From assembly GCF_014640975.1 (NCBI RefSeq), contig NZ_BMHO01000001.1:1188166-1252165 (forward strand): a stretch of 64,000 nt of DNA. Direction: 5' to 3'. Shown in pieces: positions 48,931 through 59,190 of the stretch. The stretch's first letter is position 1. Every line of letters starts with the position of its first letter. The position numbers and the translations under genes were made by a program. Source of the stretch: Microbacterium faecale. Its GTDB lineage: Bacteria > Actinomycetota > Actinomycetes > Actinomycetales > Microbacteriaceae. Under the pieces are notes generated by a model. It was not told where the DNA came from. It was given only the letters and a program-made list of their open reading frames with translations, and did not search any database.

Positions 48931-50453
48931 CTGTCTCGCACCCCGTCCGCACATACCGCAGCGACGAGAACCTGCCGCGCGAAGAGCAGCTGGGCTGGAA
49001 GATCGCCGCCGTTGCCGCGGATCCCGTCGAGGTCGATCGCGACGTCGACGAGATGATCATCAACCGCGTGATCGACAACGCCGCGGTCGCAGCCGCGTCG
49101 CTGACGCGCGCGCCGATCTGCTCCGCCCGCGCGCAGGCGCTCGACCATCCTGTCTCGCGCGGCGGCGTCGGCGCGACGGTCTTCGGCCTGCCCCTCGGAA
49201 CCGTCACGAGCCCCGAGTGGGCGGCGTGGACCAACGGCGTCGCCGTGCGCGAGCTCGACTACCACGACACCTTCCTGGCTGCGGAGTACTCGCACCCCGC
49301 CGACAACATCCCGCCGATCCTCGCGGTGGCCCAGCACGCCGGATCCGACGGGCGCGCACTCGTGGCGGGCATCGCGACGGGGTACGAGATCCAGATGGAC
49401 CTCGTTCGCGCCATCAGCTTGCACAAGCACAAGATCGACCACGTCGCCCACCTCGGCCCGTCGGCGGCCGCCGGAATCGGCACGCTGCTCGGCCTCGACC
49501 AGGAGGTCATCTTCCAGGCCGTCGGGCAGGCGCTCCACACGACGACCGCCACGCGCCAGTCGCGCAAGGGCGAGATCTCGACCTGGAAGGCGCACGCGCC
49601 CGCGTTCGCCGGGAAGATGGCGGTCGAAGCCGTGGATCGCGCCATGCGCGGCCAGACGTCGCCCTCGCCGATCTACGAGGGCGAGGACGGCGTGATCGCC
49701 TGGCTGCTTGACGGACCCGACGGCCGCTACGAGGTGCCGCTGCCGGCGCCGGGCGAGGCGAAGCGCGCGATCCTCGACTCGTACACGAAGGAGCACTCGG
49801 CCGAGTACCAGGCGCAGGCCTGGATCGACCTCGCCCGCGCGCTCGGCACCGAGCGCCCCGAGCTGCGCGATCCGGCGAACATCGACCGCATCGTGCTGCA
49901 CACCAGCCACCACACGCACGTCGTCATCGGATCTGGATCCGGCGATCCGCAGAAGTACGACCCGACCGCGTCGCGCGAGACGCTCGACCACTCGATTCCG
50001 TACATCTTCGCCGTCGCCCTGCAGGACGGCGGCTGGCATCACGTCGACTCCTACACGCCGGAGCGCGCCGGCCGCGCCGACACCGTCGAGCTGTGGCACA
50101 AGGTCACCACCGCGCTCGACGAGGAGTGGACTCGCCGATACCACTCGGAGGATCCCGACGAGAAGGCCTTCGGCGGGCGCGCGGAGATCACGCTGACCGA
50201 CGGATCCGTCGTCACGGCCGAGATCGCGGTGGCCGACGCACACCCGCTCGGTGCGCGGCCATTCGTCCGCGAGAACTACGAGCACAAGTTCCGCACGCTG
50301 GCCGCAGACGTGCTGTCGGCCGAGGAGATCGACCGCTTCCTCGGTCTGGCCGCGCGTCTGCCGGAGCTCACCGCGGCGGAGGTGCGTGAACTCTCGATCG
50401 TCGCGAATCCCGGCGTCCTCGATGCGGCGCCGAGCCCGCGGGGGCTGTTCTGA
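48927..50453 (+). CDS. prpD: 2-methylcitrate dehydratase (MmgE/PrpD)
   Basis: Dehydrates 2-methylcitrate in propionate breakdown. The 508-residue protein has the family signatures [20 protein letters not shown] and [16 protein letters not shown], and the C-terminal domain from ~residue 280. ATGA overlap with the GntR gene and 1-nt overlap with prpB, so the order is regulator-D-B-C. Confidence 0.95.
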   Translation: MTVSHPVRTYRSDENLPREEQLGWKIAAVAADPVEVDRDVDEMIINRVIDNAAVAAASLTRAPICSARAQALDHPVSRGGVGATVFGLPLGTVTSPEWAAWTNGVAVRELDYHDTFLAAEYSHPADNIPPILAVAQHAGSDGRALVAGIATGYEIQMDLVRAISLHKHKIDHVAHLGPSAAAGIGTLLGLDQEVIFQAVGQALHTTTATRQSRKGEISTWKAHAPAFAGKMAVEAVDRAMRGQTSPSPIYEGEDGVIAWLLDGPDGRYEVPLPAPGEAKRAILDSYTKEHSAEYQAQAWIDLARALGTERPELRDPANIDRIVLHTSHHTHVVIGSGSGDPQKYDPTASRETLDHSIPYIFAVALQDGGWHHVDSYTPERAGRADTVELWHKVTTALDEEWTRRYHSEDPDEKAFGGRAEITLTDGSVVTAEIAVADAHPLGARPFVRENYEHKFRTLAADVLSAEEIDRFLGLAARLPELTAAEVRELSIVANPGVLDAAPSPRGLF

Positions 50454-51355
50454 TGCTGCACGCCACAACGCCCGCGCACGTCAAGCGTCAGCAGTTCCGG
50501 GAGCGGTTGGAATCCGGCGAACTGCTGCGGTTCCCGGGGGCGTTCAACCCCCTGTCGGCGCGGCTCATCGAGCGCAAGGGCTTCGACGGTGTCTACATCT
50601 CCGGTGCCGTGCTGTCGGCCGACCTCGGCCTGCCGGATATCGGCCTGACGACACTGACCGAGGTCGCCGGGCGGGCGGCCCAGATCGCCCGCACGACCGA
50701 GCTGCCGGCGATCGTCGACGCGGACACGGGCTTCGGCGAGACGATGAACGTCGCGCGCACGATCCAGATCCTCGAGGACGCCGGGCTCGCCGGCTGTCAC
50801 ATCGAAGACCAGGTCAACCCGAAGCGCTGCGGCCACCTCGACGGCAAGGAGGTCGTCGACGAGGAGACGGCCCTGAAGCGGATCCGGGCGGCCCGTGACG
50901 CGCGGCGCGACGAGAACTTCCTCATCATGGCGCGCACCGACATTCGCGCCGTCGCGGGCCTCGATGCGGCGATCGAGCGGATCCAGAGGCTCGTCGACGC
51001 GGGCGCCGACGCGGTCTTCCCGGAGGCGATGCGGAACCTCGACGAGTTCCGCGCGGTCGTCCGTGCGGTGGACGTGCCGGTCCTGGCGAACATGACCGAG
51101 TTCGGCAAGAGCGATCTGTTCACGGTCGACGAGCTGCGCGAGGCGGGGATCCGCATGGTGATCTGGCCCGTCTCGCTGCTGCGGATGGCGATGGGCGCGG
51201 CCGAGCGCGCGCTCGACACGCTCATCGCGGATGGCAACCTCTCGGGGCAGCTCGACAGCATGCAGCATCGCGCGGATCTCTACGACCTGCTGGACTACGA
51301 GACGTACAACCAGTTCGATTCGGGTATCTACAACTTCCACATCACGAAGGAGTGA
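50453..51355 (+). CDS. prpB: 2-methylisocitrate lyase
   Basis: Cleaves 2-methylisocitrate to pyruvate and succinate. The 300-residue PEP mutase/isocitrate-lyase-fold protein has the catalytic loop KRCGHLDGKEVV and the acidic metal site VDADTGFGE. It starts within the stop of prpD. Confidence 0.96.
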   Translation: MLHATTPAHVKRQQFRERLESGELLRFPGAFNPLSARLIERKGFDGVYISGAVLSADLGLPDIGLTTLTEVAGRAAQIARTTELPAIVDADTGFGETMNVARTIQILEDAGLAGCHIEDQVNPKRCGHLDGKEVVDEETALKRIRAARDARRDENFLIMARTDIRAVAGLDAAIERIQRLVDAGADAVFPEAMRNLDEFRAVVRAVDVPVLANMTEFGKSDLFTVDELREAGIRMVIWPVSLLRMAMGAAERALDTLIADGNLSGQLDSMQHRADLYDLLDYETYNQFDSGIYNFHITKE

Positions 51356-51357
51356 CC

Positions 51358-52542
51358 ATGGCGGACACTGAGATCAAGAAGGGCCTGGCAGGCGTCGTCG
51401 CCGACGAGACGGCCGTCAGCAAGGTCAATCCCGACACCAACAGCCTGCTGTACCGGGGGTATCCCGTGCAGGAGCTGGCGGCCACGCAGTCGTTCGAGGC
51501 TGTCGCATACCTCCTGTGGCACGGCGAGCTGCCGACGGAGGATCAGCTCGCGGAGTTCGAACGGCTCGAGCGCTCCCTTCGGCCGCTCGACGACCGCACG
51601 CTCGCGCTGCTCGACACGATGCCCACCCAGGCGCACCCGATGGACATCGTCCGCACGGTCGTGAGCCAACTCGGCACGTTCGACGACACGCTGCACCGCG
51701 CGGGCGGGTGGACCGACCCCGAGCTCGACACCGGTCGATCCGTCTACCTGTTCGCGCAGCTGCCCACCGTCGTGGCCGCCGTCCAGCGGCGTCGTCGCGG
51801 CCTCGATCCGATTTCGCCGCGCGATGACCTCGACTACGCGCGCAACTTCCTGTGGATGACGTTCGGCGAGGAGCCGGATCCGGTCGTCGTCGACGCGTTC
51901 AACCGGTCGATGATCCTCTACGCGGAGCACTCGTTCAACGCATCGACCTTCACGGCACGGGTCATCGCGTCCACCACGGCAGACCTCTACTCGGCGGTCA
52001 CGGGCGCGATCGGCGCGCTCAAGGGGCCGTTGCACGGCGGCGCGAACGAGGCCGTGATGTACCTCTTCGACGAGATCGGCGACGCGTCGCGCGTGAAGGG
52101 GTGGCTCGACGCGGCGCTGGCCGAGAAGCGGAAGATCATGGGCTTCGGACACCGCGTCTACAAGCGGGGCGACTCGCGCGTGCCGACGATGAAGGGCGCC
52201 CTCGACACGCTCGTCGCTCACTACGATCGGCAGGACATCGCCGATCTCTACGACGCGTTGGAGAGCGAGTTCGTGGAGCGCAAGGGCATTTACCCCAACC
52301 TCGACTACCCATCGGGGCCGGCGTACCACCTCATCGGCTTCGACACCGAGATCTTCACCCCACTGTTCATCGCTGCACGCGTGACCGGCTGGACGGCGCA
52401 CATCATGGAGCAGCAGGCCTCGAACGCGCTGATCCGCCCCTTGTCCGCGTACAGCGGCGCCGACGAGCGACACATCCCGGGCTATGTCCCGGACACCGCG
52501 GAGGTCGAGGCGCAGGAGCGCCCTGAGGAGGCGGCGGGCTGA
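51358..52542 (+). CDS. prpC: 2-methylcitrate synthase
   Basis: Condenses propionyl-CoA with oxaloacetate. A 394-residue citrate-synthase-family protein with LHGGANEAVMYL (His), MGFGHRVYKRGDSRV (His) and the catalytic Asp region. The placement with prpD and prpB makes methylcitrate synthase more likely than citrate synthase. AAGGAG lies 5 nt before the ATG. Confidence 0.92.
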   Translation: MADTEIKKGLAGVVADETAVSKVNPDTNSLLYRGYPVQELAATQSFEAVAYLLWHGELPTEDQLAEFERLERSLRPLDDRTLALLDTMPTQAHPMDIVRTVVSQLGTFDDTLHRAGGWTDPELDTGRSVYLFAQLPTVVAAVQRRRRGLDPISPRDDLDYARNFLWMTFGEEPDPVVVDAFNRSMILYAEHSFNASTFTARVIASTTADLYSAVTGAIGALKGPLHGGANEAVMYLFDEIGDASRVKGWLDAALAEKRKIMGFGHRVYKRGDSRVPTMKGALDTLVAHYDRQDIADLYDALESEFVERKGIYPNLDYPSGPAYHLIGFDTEIFTPLFIAARVTGWTAHIMEQQASNALIRPLSAYSGADERHIPGYVPDTAEVEAQERPEEAAG

Positions 52543-53723
52543 TGGCCGAGCAGCAGAAGGTCGCAATCGTCGCCGGTGCGCGCACGCCCGTCGGACGGTT
52601 CGGCGGAGCCTTCCGCGACACCGAGGCCTACGAGCTGGGCGCGGCCGCGGCCACCGCGGCGCTGCGCCGCTCGGGCGTCGCGCCTGACCGGGTCGGGGAG
52701 GTCGTCCTCGGCACGATCGGGCAGGTCGCGTCCGACGCATACATCGCGCGACGCGTCGCGCTCGCCGCGGGCCTCGACGTGAACACGCCCGCCTTCACGG
52801 TGAACCGGCTGTGCGGATCCGGTCTGCAGGCGATCTGGTCGGGTGCGCAGGAACTGCTGTGGGGGAGCACCGACGTCGTCGTCGCGGGCGGCGCCGAGAA
52901 CATGACGCGGATGCCGTTCTACGACTTCGACTCCCGCTTCAACGACCGGCTGGGCGACCGGCGCCTGCTCGACGGCACGATCGCGATGCTCACGGATCCG
53001 TTCAGCGGCCGACACATGGGCGTGACGGCCGAGAACGTGGCCGAGCGGTTCGGCATCACGCGGCAGGAGCAGGACGCGTTCGCGGCCGAGTCGCAGCGAC
53101 GGGCGGCGACGGCCGAGTCGCAGCGCGCGTTCGCCGAGGAGATCGTCGCCGTCACGACGTCGGGGCGTCGGTCTGTCGAGGTGACGACGGACGAGCACCC
53201 GCGGCCGGACACGACCGTGGAGTCGCTCGCGGGGCTCCGCTCCGCGTTCGTGACGGACGGCACGGTGACCGCGGGCAACGCCTCCGGCATCAACGACGGC
53301 GCCGCCGCGACCGTGCTCATGCGCGAGGCCGACGCGCGTGCCGAGGGTGCTCCGGTGCTCGCGACGATCGAGGCCGTCACGACTGCGGCGCTCGAGCCGG
53401 AGATCATGGGGTACGCGCCGACGCTCGCGCTGAAGAAGCTCTTCGCCCAGACCGGCCTCACGCCCGATGACGTGGCGACCGTCGAGCTCAACGAGGCGTT
53501 CGCCTCGCAGGTGCTCGCCGTCGTCCGCGACGCCGGCCTCGATCCGGCCCGAACCAACCCGTACGGCGGGGCGATCGCGCTCGGACACCCGGTCGGCGCG
53601 ACCGGTGCGATCCTCACGGTGCGCGCGGCGCTCACGCTGCAGCGCACGGGCGAGGAGTACGCGGTCGTCACCATGTGCATCGGCGGCGGTCAGGCCCTTG
53701 CCGCACTGCTCAAGCGAGGGTGA
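52542..53723 (+). CDS. acetyl-CoA acetyltransferase (thiolase)
   Basis: A 393-residue thiolase with the nucleophilic cysteine in VNRLCGSGLQAIWSG, NEAFASQVLAV, GHPVGATGA and the second cysteine in CIGGGQALA. It overlaps prpC by 1 nt, so it is part of the propionate operon. It may cleave an odd-chain or branched 3-ketoacyl-CoA that yields propionyl-CoA. Confidence 0.92.
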   Translation: MAEQQKVAIVAGARTPVGRFGGAFRDTEAYELGAAAATAALRRSGVAPDRVGEVVLGTIGQVASDAYIARRVALAAGLDVNTPAFTVNRLCGSGLQAIWSGAQELLWGSTDVVVAGGAENMTRMPFYDFDSRFNDRLGDRRLLDGTIAMLTDPFSGRHMGVTAENVAERFGITRQEQDAFAAESQRRAATAESQRAFAEEIVAVTTSGRRSVEVTTDEHPRPDTTVESLAGLRSAFVTDGTVTAGNASGINDGAAATVLMREADARAEGAPVLATIEAVTTAALEPEIMGYAPTLALKKLFAQTGLTPDDVATVELNEAFASQVLAVVRDAGLDPARTNPYGGAIALGHPVGATGAILTVRAALTLQRTGEEYAVVTMCIGGGQALAALLKRG

Positions 53724-53743
53724 GCGGAACCCGGGGAGGCATC

Positions 53744-54079
53744 ATGGCCGAACGAGACGTCGCGCTCACGGAGGCGATCGCCTCGGGCTCTGCCCTCGAC
53801 CGCTGGTTGGCCGTGCTCTCGGACGGCGATCGCCGCGAGCTCATTCGGCACCTCGCATCGGGGACGACTGCTCACGAGGCGACGATTGGCGAGCTGGCCT
53901 TCGCCATCGGCGTCTCACGCTTCAGCGCGTCGCGGCACGTCCAGGTGCTGCGACAGGTCGGCCTCGTCGTGACGCGGAAGGTCGGAAATCGCGTGCTGGT
54001 GCACCTCGTCGACGAACCCCTCCGGATCATCGATGATTGGGTCGGAGGGGTCGTCGACGCGCTCGCGACTACCGCGTGA
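53744..54079 (+). CDS. ArsR-like winged-helix regulator
   Basis: A 111-residue protein with an ArsR/SmtB-style HTH (TIGELAFAIGVSRFSASRHVQVLRQ) and no cysteine pairs for metal binding. GGGGAGG lies before the ATG. It ends inside the end of the opposing thiolase gene (11-nt convergent overlap). Possibly controls one of the two neighbouring catabolic operons; target unknown. Confidence 0.85.
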   Translation: MAERDVALTEAIASGSALDRWLAVLSDGDRRELIRHLASGTTAHEATIGELAFAIGVSRFSASRHVQVLRQVGLVVTRKVGNRVLVHLVDEPLRIIDDWVGGVVDALATTA

Positions 54080-55247
54080 GGATGAGGGCCTCGCCCTGAC
54101 CGCCACCCCCGCAGAGGCCGACGGCGGCGGTGCCTGATCCTCGGCGCGCGAGCTCGTGCGCCACGTGCGCGACGAGCCGGGCTCCGGACGCGCCGATCGG
54201 GTGGCCGAGCGCGATACCACCGCCATGGATGTTCACGATGTCGCTCGAGATGCCCAGCTCGCGCTGCGAGTGCGCGACGACGGCGCCGAACGCCTCGTTG
54301 ATCTCGACGAGATCGAGCTCGCTCGAGGCGAGGCCCTGCTTGGTGAGCGCGCGGCGGATCGCGTCGGCCGGCTGCGCCTGCAGCGAGTTGTCGGGTCCGG
54401 CGGTCTGGCCGGATGCTCCGATGGCGGCGAGCACGCGCCACCCCTCGGCCTCGGCGCGGGCGCGCGTCGTCACGACGACGGCCGACGCGCCATCCGAGAT
54501 CTGCGACGCGTTCCCCGCCGTGATGCTGCCGCCTTCGGCGAACGCCGGGCGCAGCTTGGCGAGCGTCTCGGTCGTCGTGTCGGGGCGCACGCCCTCGTCG
54601 GCCGAGACGATGAGGGGATCCCCGCGGCGCTGCGGCACCTCGACGGGAACGATCTCGTTATCGAACACGCCGGAGGCGGCCGCCTTGGCCGCGCGCTGAT
54701 GCGACAGGGTCGCGACCTGATCCTGGCCGTCGCGGGTGACCTCGAAGCGCGGGTTGTGTCGCTCGGTCGACGCCCCCATGCTCTCGGCGTCGTACGCGTC
54801 GGTGAGCCCGTCGTGGTCCATGTGGTCGAGCACCTCGACGGATCCGTACGACCATCCGGCGCGCGATCCCGTCAGCAGGTGGGGCGCCTGCGACATCGAC
54901 TCCATGCCGCCGGCGACGACGACCTCGGCGTCCCCCGTGGCGATCATGCGCGAGGCGTCGATGACGGCCGTGAGCCCCGACAGGCAGACCTTGTTGACGG
55001 AGCTCGCGGGTACGTCCCAGCCGATCCCCGCACCGAGCGCAGCCTGGCGCGCGGGGTTCTGACCGGATCCGGCGGACAGCACCTGCCCCATGATCACGGC
55101 GTCGACGGCGGAGGCCGGGATGCCGCCCCGCTTCAGCGTGCCTGCGATCGCGAACGAGCCGAGCTTCGGCGCGGAGAACGACGACAGCGCGCCCTTCAGC
55201 CGCCCCTGCGGCGTCCGCGCCGCGGCAACGATGACGATGTCGTTCAT
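54069..55247 (-). CDS. acetyl-CoA acetyltransferase (thiolase)
   Basis: A 392-residue biosynthetic/degradative thiolase with the catalytic cysteine in [35 protein letters not shown] and [11 protein letters not shown]. The next gene scoB overlaps by 4 nt. With a succinyl-CoA:3-ketoacid transferase this converts acetoacetate to acetyl-CoA. Confidence 0.93.
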   Translation of the reverse strand: MNDIVIVAAARTPQGRLKGALSSFSAPKLGSFAIAGTLKRGGIPASAVDAVIMGQVLSAGSGQNPARQAALGAGIGWDVPASSVNKVCLSGLTAVIDASRMIATGDAEVVVAGGMESMSQAPHLLTGSRAGWSYGSVEVLDHMDHDGLTDAYDAESMGASTERHNPRFEVTRDGQDQVATLSHQRAAKAAASGVFDNEIVPVEVPQRRGDPLIVSADEGVRPDTTTETLAKLRPAFAEGGSITAGNASQISDGASAVVVTTRARAEAEGWRVLAAIGASGQTAGPDNSLQAQPADAIRRALTKQGLASSELDLVEINEAFGAVVAHSQRELGISSDIVNIHGGGIALGHPIGASGARLVAHVAHELARRGSGTAAVGLCGGGGQGEALILTR

Positions 55248-55888
55248 AGTGTCTCCAGGTCGACTCGCAGCGGAGGCTCGGTGGCCGAGACGACCTCGTC
55301 GACGCTCACGCCGGGCGCGGTCTCGCGCAGCACGAGGCCGTCGTCCGTCACGTCGATGACGGCGAGGTCGGTGATGATCCGGTTGACGACCCCACGGCCG
55401 GTGAGCGGCAGCGAGCAGTCGTTCACGATCTTCGCGGATCCGTCCTTGGCGACGTGCGTCATGAGGATGATGACGCGCTCGGCGCCATAGACGAGGTCCA
55501 TGCCGCCGCCGGGACCCTTGACCATCTTGCCCGGGATCATCCAGTTCGCGAGGTCACCGGTCGCCGAGACCTGCATCGCGCCGAGGATCGCGGCGTCGAT
55601 CTTGCCGGCACGGATCATCCCGAAGCTCAGCGCGGAATCGAAGAACGCCGCACCCGGCAGGGTCGTGACGGTCTCCTTCCCGGCGTTGATGAGGTCCGGA
55701 TCCACGTCCGCGTCGGCGGGGTACGGGCCCACTCCGAGGATCCCGTTCTCGCTCTGGAGCACGAGGCCGGTGCCCGCGGGCACGTAGTTCGGCACGAGTG
55801 TCGGCAGTCCGATGCCGAGGTTCACGTAGGAGCCGTCGGCCAGCTCCTGGGCGGCGCGGGCCGCCATCTCGGTGCGCGTGAGGGCCAT
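55244..55888 (-). CDS. scoB: 3-oxoacid CoA-transferase subunit B
   Basis: Beta subunit of succinyl-CoA:3-ketoacid CoA-transferase. The 214-residue protein has the catalytic glutamate in [14 protein letters not shown] and [20 protein letters not shown] lies 7 nt before the ATG (55888). Works with scoA just upstream to activate acetoacetate (or a similar acid) for the thiolase. Confidence 0.94.
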   Translation of the reverse strand: MALTRTEMAARAAQELADGSYVNLGIGLPTLVPNYVPAGTGLVLQSENGILGVGPYPADADVDPDLINAGKETVTTLPGAAFFDSALSFGMIRAGKIDAAILGAMQVSATGDLANWMIPGKMVKGPGGGMDLVYGAERVIILMTHVAKDGSAKIVNDCSLPLTGRGVVNRIITDLAVIDVTDDGLVLRETAPGVSVDEVVSATEPPLRVDLETL

Positions 55889-55890
55889 CG

Positions 55891-56649
55891 TCACGCCTCC
55901 TCTCGAACGGTGCGCTTCTCGATGCGCTTATCGATGTCTGTTCCCACCTCGACGACGCGGTGCACGTAGACACCGGGCAGGTGCACGTCATCCGGATCGA
56001 TCTCGCCGGGCTCGACGAGTTCCTCGACCTGCGCGATGCAGATACGGCCCGCCATCGCGCACAGCGGGCTGAACGCGCGCGTCGCCTTGCGGAAGACGAG
56101 GTTGCCGTGGCGGTCGCCCTTGGCGGCGTGCACGAGCGCGAAGTCGGTCGCGATCGCGTCCTCGAGGACGAACTCCTTGCCGTCGAACAGCCGCACCTCC
56201 TTCTGCGGCGAGGGCTGCGCGACGGATCCGTCGGCGGCGTACCTCTGCGGCAGCCCGCCCTCGGCCACCTGTGTGCCGACCCCGGTGCGCGTGTAGAACG
56301 CGGCGATCCCGGATCCGCCCGCGCGGAGCTTCTCGGCGAGCGTGCCCTGCGGCGTCAGCTCGAGCTCCAGCTCGCCGGACAGGAACTGCCGCTCGAACTC
56401 GCGGTTCTCGCCGACATACGACGAGGTCATCTTCCGGATCCGCTTCGCGTTCAGCAGCAGTCCGAGCCCCCAGTCGTCGGTGCCGCAGTTGTTCGAGGCG
56501 ATGGACAGATCCGTCGTCCCCTGCTCCAGCAGCGCTTCGATGAGCGTCATCGGGTTTCCGGACAGTCCGAAGCCGCCGACGGCGAGGCTCGCGCCGTCGG
56601 AAATGTCGGAGACCGCCTCGGCGGCTGTCGCGATCTGTTTGTCGATCAC
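55891..56649 (-). CDS. scoA: 3-oxoacid CoA-transferase subunit A
   Basis: Alpha subunit of the CoA-transferase, 252 residues, with [18 protein letters not shown] and [21 protein letters not shown] 7 nt before the GTG at 56649. First gene of the operon scoA-scoB-thiolase, divergent from the IclR regulator. Confidence 0.94.
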   Translation of the reverse strand: MIDKQIATAAEAVSDISDGASLAVGGFGLSGNPMTLIEALLEQGTTDLSIASNNCGTDDWGLGLLLNAKRIRKMTSSYVGENREFERQFLSGELELELTPQGTLAEKLRAGGSGIAAFYTRTGVGTQVAEGGLPQRYAADGSVAQPSPQKEVRLFDGKEFVLEDAIATDFALVHAAKGDRHGNLVFRKATRAFSPLCAMAGRICIAQVEELVEPGEIDPDDVHLPGVYVHRVVEVGTDIDKRIEKRTVREEA

Positions 56650-56734
56650 CTGGTCACTCCTTCGTGGGTCGGTCCTCCGACCCACTCTGCGCCCCGCGGG
56701 ACGCAAGGTCCAGAATCGCTCGCCATGCGGAACG

Positions 56735-56754
56735 AGTGGACGGTAGTGTCCACT
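56735..56754. promoter_or_regulatory. IclR-type operator over the regulator promoter
   Basis: AGTGGAC, 6 nt, GTCCACT: a perfect 7-bp inverted repeat. It overlaps the -10 TAGTGT (56744-49) of the iclR-type gene and lies about 86 bp upstream of scoA on the other side. Likely controls both directions. Confidence 0.6.
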
Positions 56755-56756
56755 AT

Positions 56757-57533
56757 ATGGATACTGGATCTCCGCGCGGCACGCAGTCGGTCGCGCGCGC
56801 CGCCCTCCTGATGCGGCTCGTCACGGCGCAGGGCGAGCGCGGCGGCGCGCGCATGACGTACCTCGTCGCCGAATCTGGCCTGACGCGGCCGACCGCGCAC
56901 CGGCTGCTGACGGCGTTGAAGGCGGAGGCGCTCGTCGACCAGGACCCGGTAACCGGGCGCTGGTTCCCGGGGCCGGAACTCTTCCTCATGGGGACGGTCG
57001 CGGCGGAGCGATACGACGTCGCGGAGCGCTCGCGCGACATCGTGCACGCCCTCGCGCTCGAGACGGAGGAGAGCGCGTTCTTCTCGATGCGGCGCGGCGA
57101 CGAGACGGTGTGCCTCGTGCATGAGGACGGCGCGTTCCCGATCCGCTCGCACGTGCTGAGCGAAGGCGTGCGCTTCCCGCTGGGCGTTGCCTCCGCTGGC
57201 CTGGTGATCCTGGCGCTGCTGCCAGCCGCGGAGAGCGATGCGTACCTCGCGCGCACGGGCGACTCTCTCGCGGGGCGCTGGGGACAGGCGCACGGATCCG
57301 CACCGTTGCGTACCCGGATCGCCGAGACGCGCGACCGCGGCTATTCGGTCAACCCCGGGCTCATCGTCGAGGGCAGCTGGGGGATGGGCGCCGCGGTGCT
57401 GTCGAAGTCGGGCCGACCGGACTGGGCGCTCAGCATCACGGGCGTCGAGTTCCGATTCGATGCCGCGCGCCGCGCCGAACTGGGGCGCGCGCTGCTGGCG
57501 CACGCCCACGAGCTCTCCCGCCGCATGCGGTGA
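56757..57533 (+). CDS. IclR-family transcriptional regulator
   Basis: A 258-residue regulator with an N-terminal winged HTH (MTYLVAESGLTRPTAHRLLT) and a C-terminal GAF-like ligand domain (from ~85; RFPLGVASAGLVILALLP is typical). Divergent from scoAB. Leaderless start: TAGTGT, 7 nt, ATG. The ligand may be a ketoacid linked to the scoAB pathway. Confidence 0.9.
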   Translation: MDTGSPRGTQSVARAALLMRLVTAQGERGGARMTYLVAESGLTRPTAHRLLTALKAEALVDQDPVTGRWFPGPELFLMGTVAAERYDVAERSRDIVHALALETEESAFFSMRRGDETVCLVHEDGAFPIRSHVLSEGVRFPLGVASAGLVILALLPAAESDAYLARTGDSLAGRWGQAHGSAPLRTRIAETRDRGYSVNPGLIVEGSWGMGAAVLSKSGRPDWALSITGVEFRFDAARRAELGRALLAHAHELSRRMR

Positions 57534-57541
57534 GACACGTC

Positions 57542-59179
57542 CTACGCGGCGACGTCGCTCGTATCGAGGATCGTGTAGCTGTAGCCCTGCTCCGCCAGGA
57601 AGCGCTGGCGGTTCTGCGCGAAGTCCTGATCGACCGTGTCGCGTGCGATGAGGGTGTAGAAGCTGGCCGTGTGGTTCGACTCCTTCGGGCGCAGCAACCG
57701 GCCGAGACGCTGGGCCTCCTCCTGGCGTGAGCCGAAGGATCCGGAGACCTGGATCGCGACCGATGCCTCCGGGAGGTCGACGGAGAAATTCGCGACCTTC
57801 GAGACGACGATGAGCTTGAGGGATCCCTCGCGGAACGCCTGGAAGAGCTGCTCGCGCTCGTCGACGGGCGTGGAACCGGTGATCTGGGGCGCGTCGAGCG
57901 CATCGCTCAGCGCCTGGAGCTGGTCGAGGTACTGCCCGATGACGAGGATCTGTTCGCCGCTGTGCCGCTCGACGATTTCGCGCACGGCGTCGATCTTGGC
58001 CGGCGCCGTCGCGGCGAGGCGGTACCGCTGGTCGTCGGCGGCCGCGGCGTACTCGAGCCGGTCGGAGGCCGGCAGGTCGACGCGCACCTCGTAACAGGCG
58101 GCGGGGGAGATGTATCCCTGCTGCTCGATCTCGCGCCACGGGGCGTCGTAGCGCTTCGGGCCGATGAGGCTGAACACGTCGCCCTCACGGCCGTCTTCGC
58201 GCACGAGCGTTGCGGTGAGTCCGAGGCGCCGACGCGCCTGCAGATCGGCGGTGAGCTTGAACACGGGCGCCGGCAGCAGGTGCACCTCGTCGTAGATGAT
58301 GAGACCCCAGTCGAGCGCGTCGAGCACGTCGAGGTGGGCGTACTCTCCCTTCCGCTTCGCGGTGAGGATCTGGTAGGTCGCGATCGTGACCGGTTTGATC
58401 TCCTTGACCTGTCCCGAGTACTCGCCGATCTCGTCCTCGGTCAGCATCGTGCGGCGCAGCAGCTCGTCGCGCCACTGCCGGGCCGAGACGGTGTTCGTGA
58501 CGAGGATCAGGGTCGTCGTCTTGGTCTGCGCCATCGCTCCGGCGCCCACGAGCGTCTTGCCGGCGCCGCAGGGGAGGACAACGACGCCGGACCCGTCTTC
58601 GGCGAAGGTGTCGACGGCCTGCTGCTGGTACGGGCGCAGGTGCCAGTCGGTCTCGTCCAGCACGATCTCGTGCGGCGTGCCCGGCGTGTAGCCGGCGAGG
58701 TCCTCGGCGGGCCAGCCGATCTTCAGCAGCTCCTGCTTGATCTGCCCGCGCGCCCACGCGTCGATGACGAAGGTGTCCGGATCCGGGTGCCCGATGAGCA
58801 GGTTCTGGATGCGCTTATTGCGCGCGACCTCCGCGATGACGGCGCGGTCGGTCGTCGTCAGCACGAGGCGGCCCTCGTCGTCGCGTTCGATCGTCAGGCG
58901 GCCGTAACGGCCGACCGTCTCGCGCAGGTCGGTCGACACCGACGGGGGAACCGGGAACCGCGAGTACTTCTCGAGCGTCGCGAGCATCTCGTCCGCGGTG
59001 TGGCCCGCGGCGCGCGCGTTCCAGAGACCGAGGCGTGTGATGCGGTACGTGTGAATGTGCTCAGGGGCGCGTTCGAGCTCCGCGAAGACAGCGAGATCGT
59101 GCCGCGCCGTCTCGGCGTCGGCGTGGGCGACCTCAAGCAATACGGTGCGGTCGCTCTGGACGATCAGCGGGCCGGACAT
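57542..59179 (-). CDS. XPB/Ssl2-type DNA helicase
   Basis: A 545-residue superfamily-2 helicase. Motif I is LPCGAGKTLVGAG, motif II DEVH, motif III GLTATLVREDG, and motif VI RQEEAQRLGRLLRP. The N-terminal part (residues 1-170) has the damage-recognition/ThM-like region. Bacterial XPBs are known mainly in actinobacteria. Start ATG at 59179; TAGACT lies 8 nt upstream. Forms an operon with the two genes read before it. Confidence 0.92.
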   Translation of the reverse strand: MSGPLIVQSDRTVLLEVAHADAETARHDLAVFAELERAPEHIHTYRITRLGLWNARAAGHTADEMLATLEKYSRFPVPPSVSTDLRETVGRYGRLTIERDDEGRLVLTTTDRAVIAEVARNKRIQNLLIGHPDPDTFVIDAWARGQIKQELLKIGWPAEDLAGYTPGTPHEIVLDETDWHLRPYQQQAVDTFAEDGSGVVVLPCGAGKTLVGAGAMAQTKTTTLILVTNTVSARQWRDELLRRTMLTEDEIGEYSGQVKEIKPVTIATYQILTAKRKGEYAHLDVLDALDWGLIIYDEVHLLPAPVFKLTADLQARRRLGLTATLVREDGREGDVFSLIGPKRYDAPWREIEQQGYISPAACYEVRVDLPASDRLEYAAAADDQRYRLAATAPAKIDAVREIVERHSGEQILVIGQYLDQLQALSDALDAPQITGSTPVDEREQLFQAFREGSLKLIVVSKVANFSVDLPEASVAIQVSGSFGSRQEEAQRLGRLLRPKESNHTASFYTLIARDTVDQDFAQNRQRFLAEQGYSYTILDTSDVAA

Positions 59180-59190
59180 GACCAATCAGT

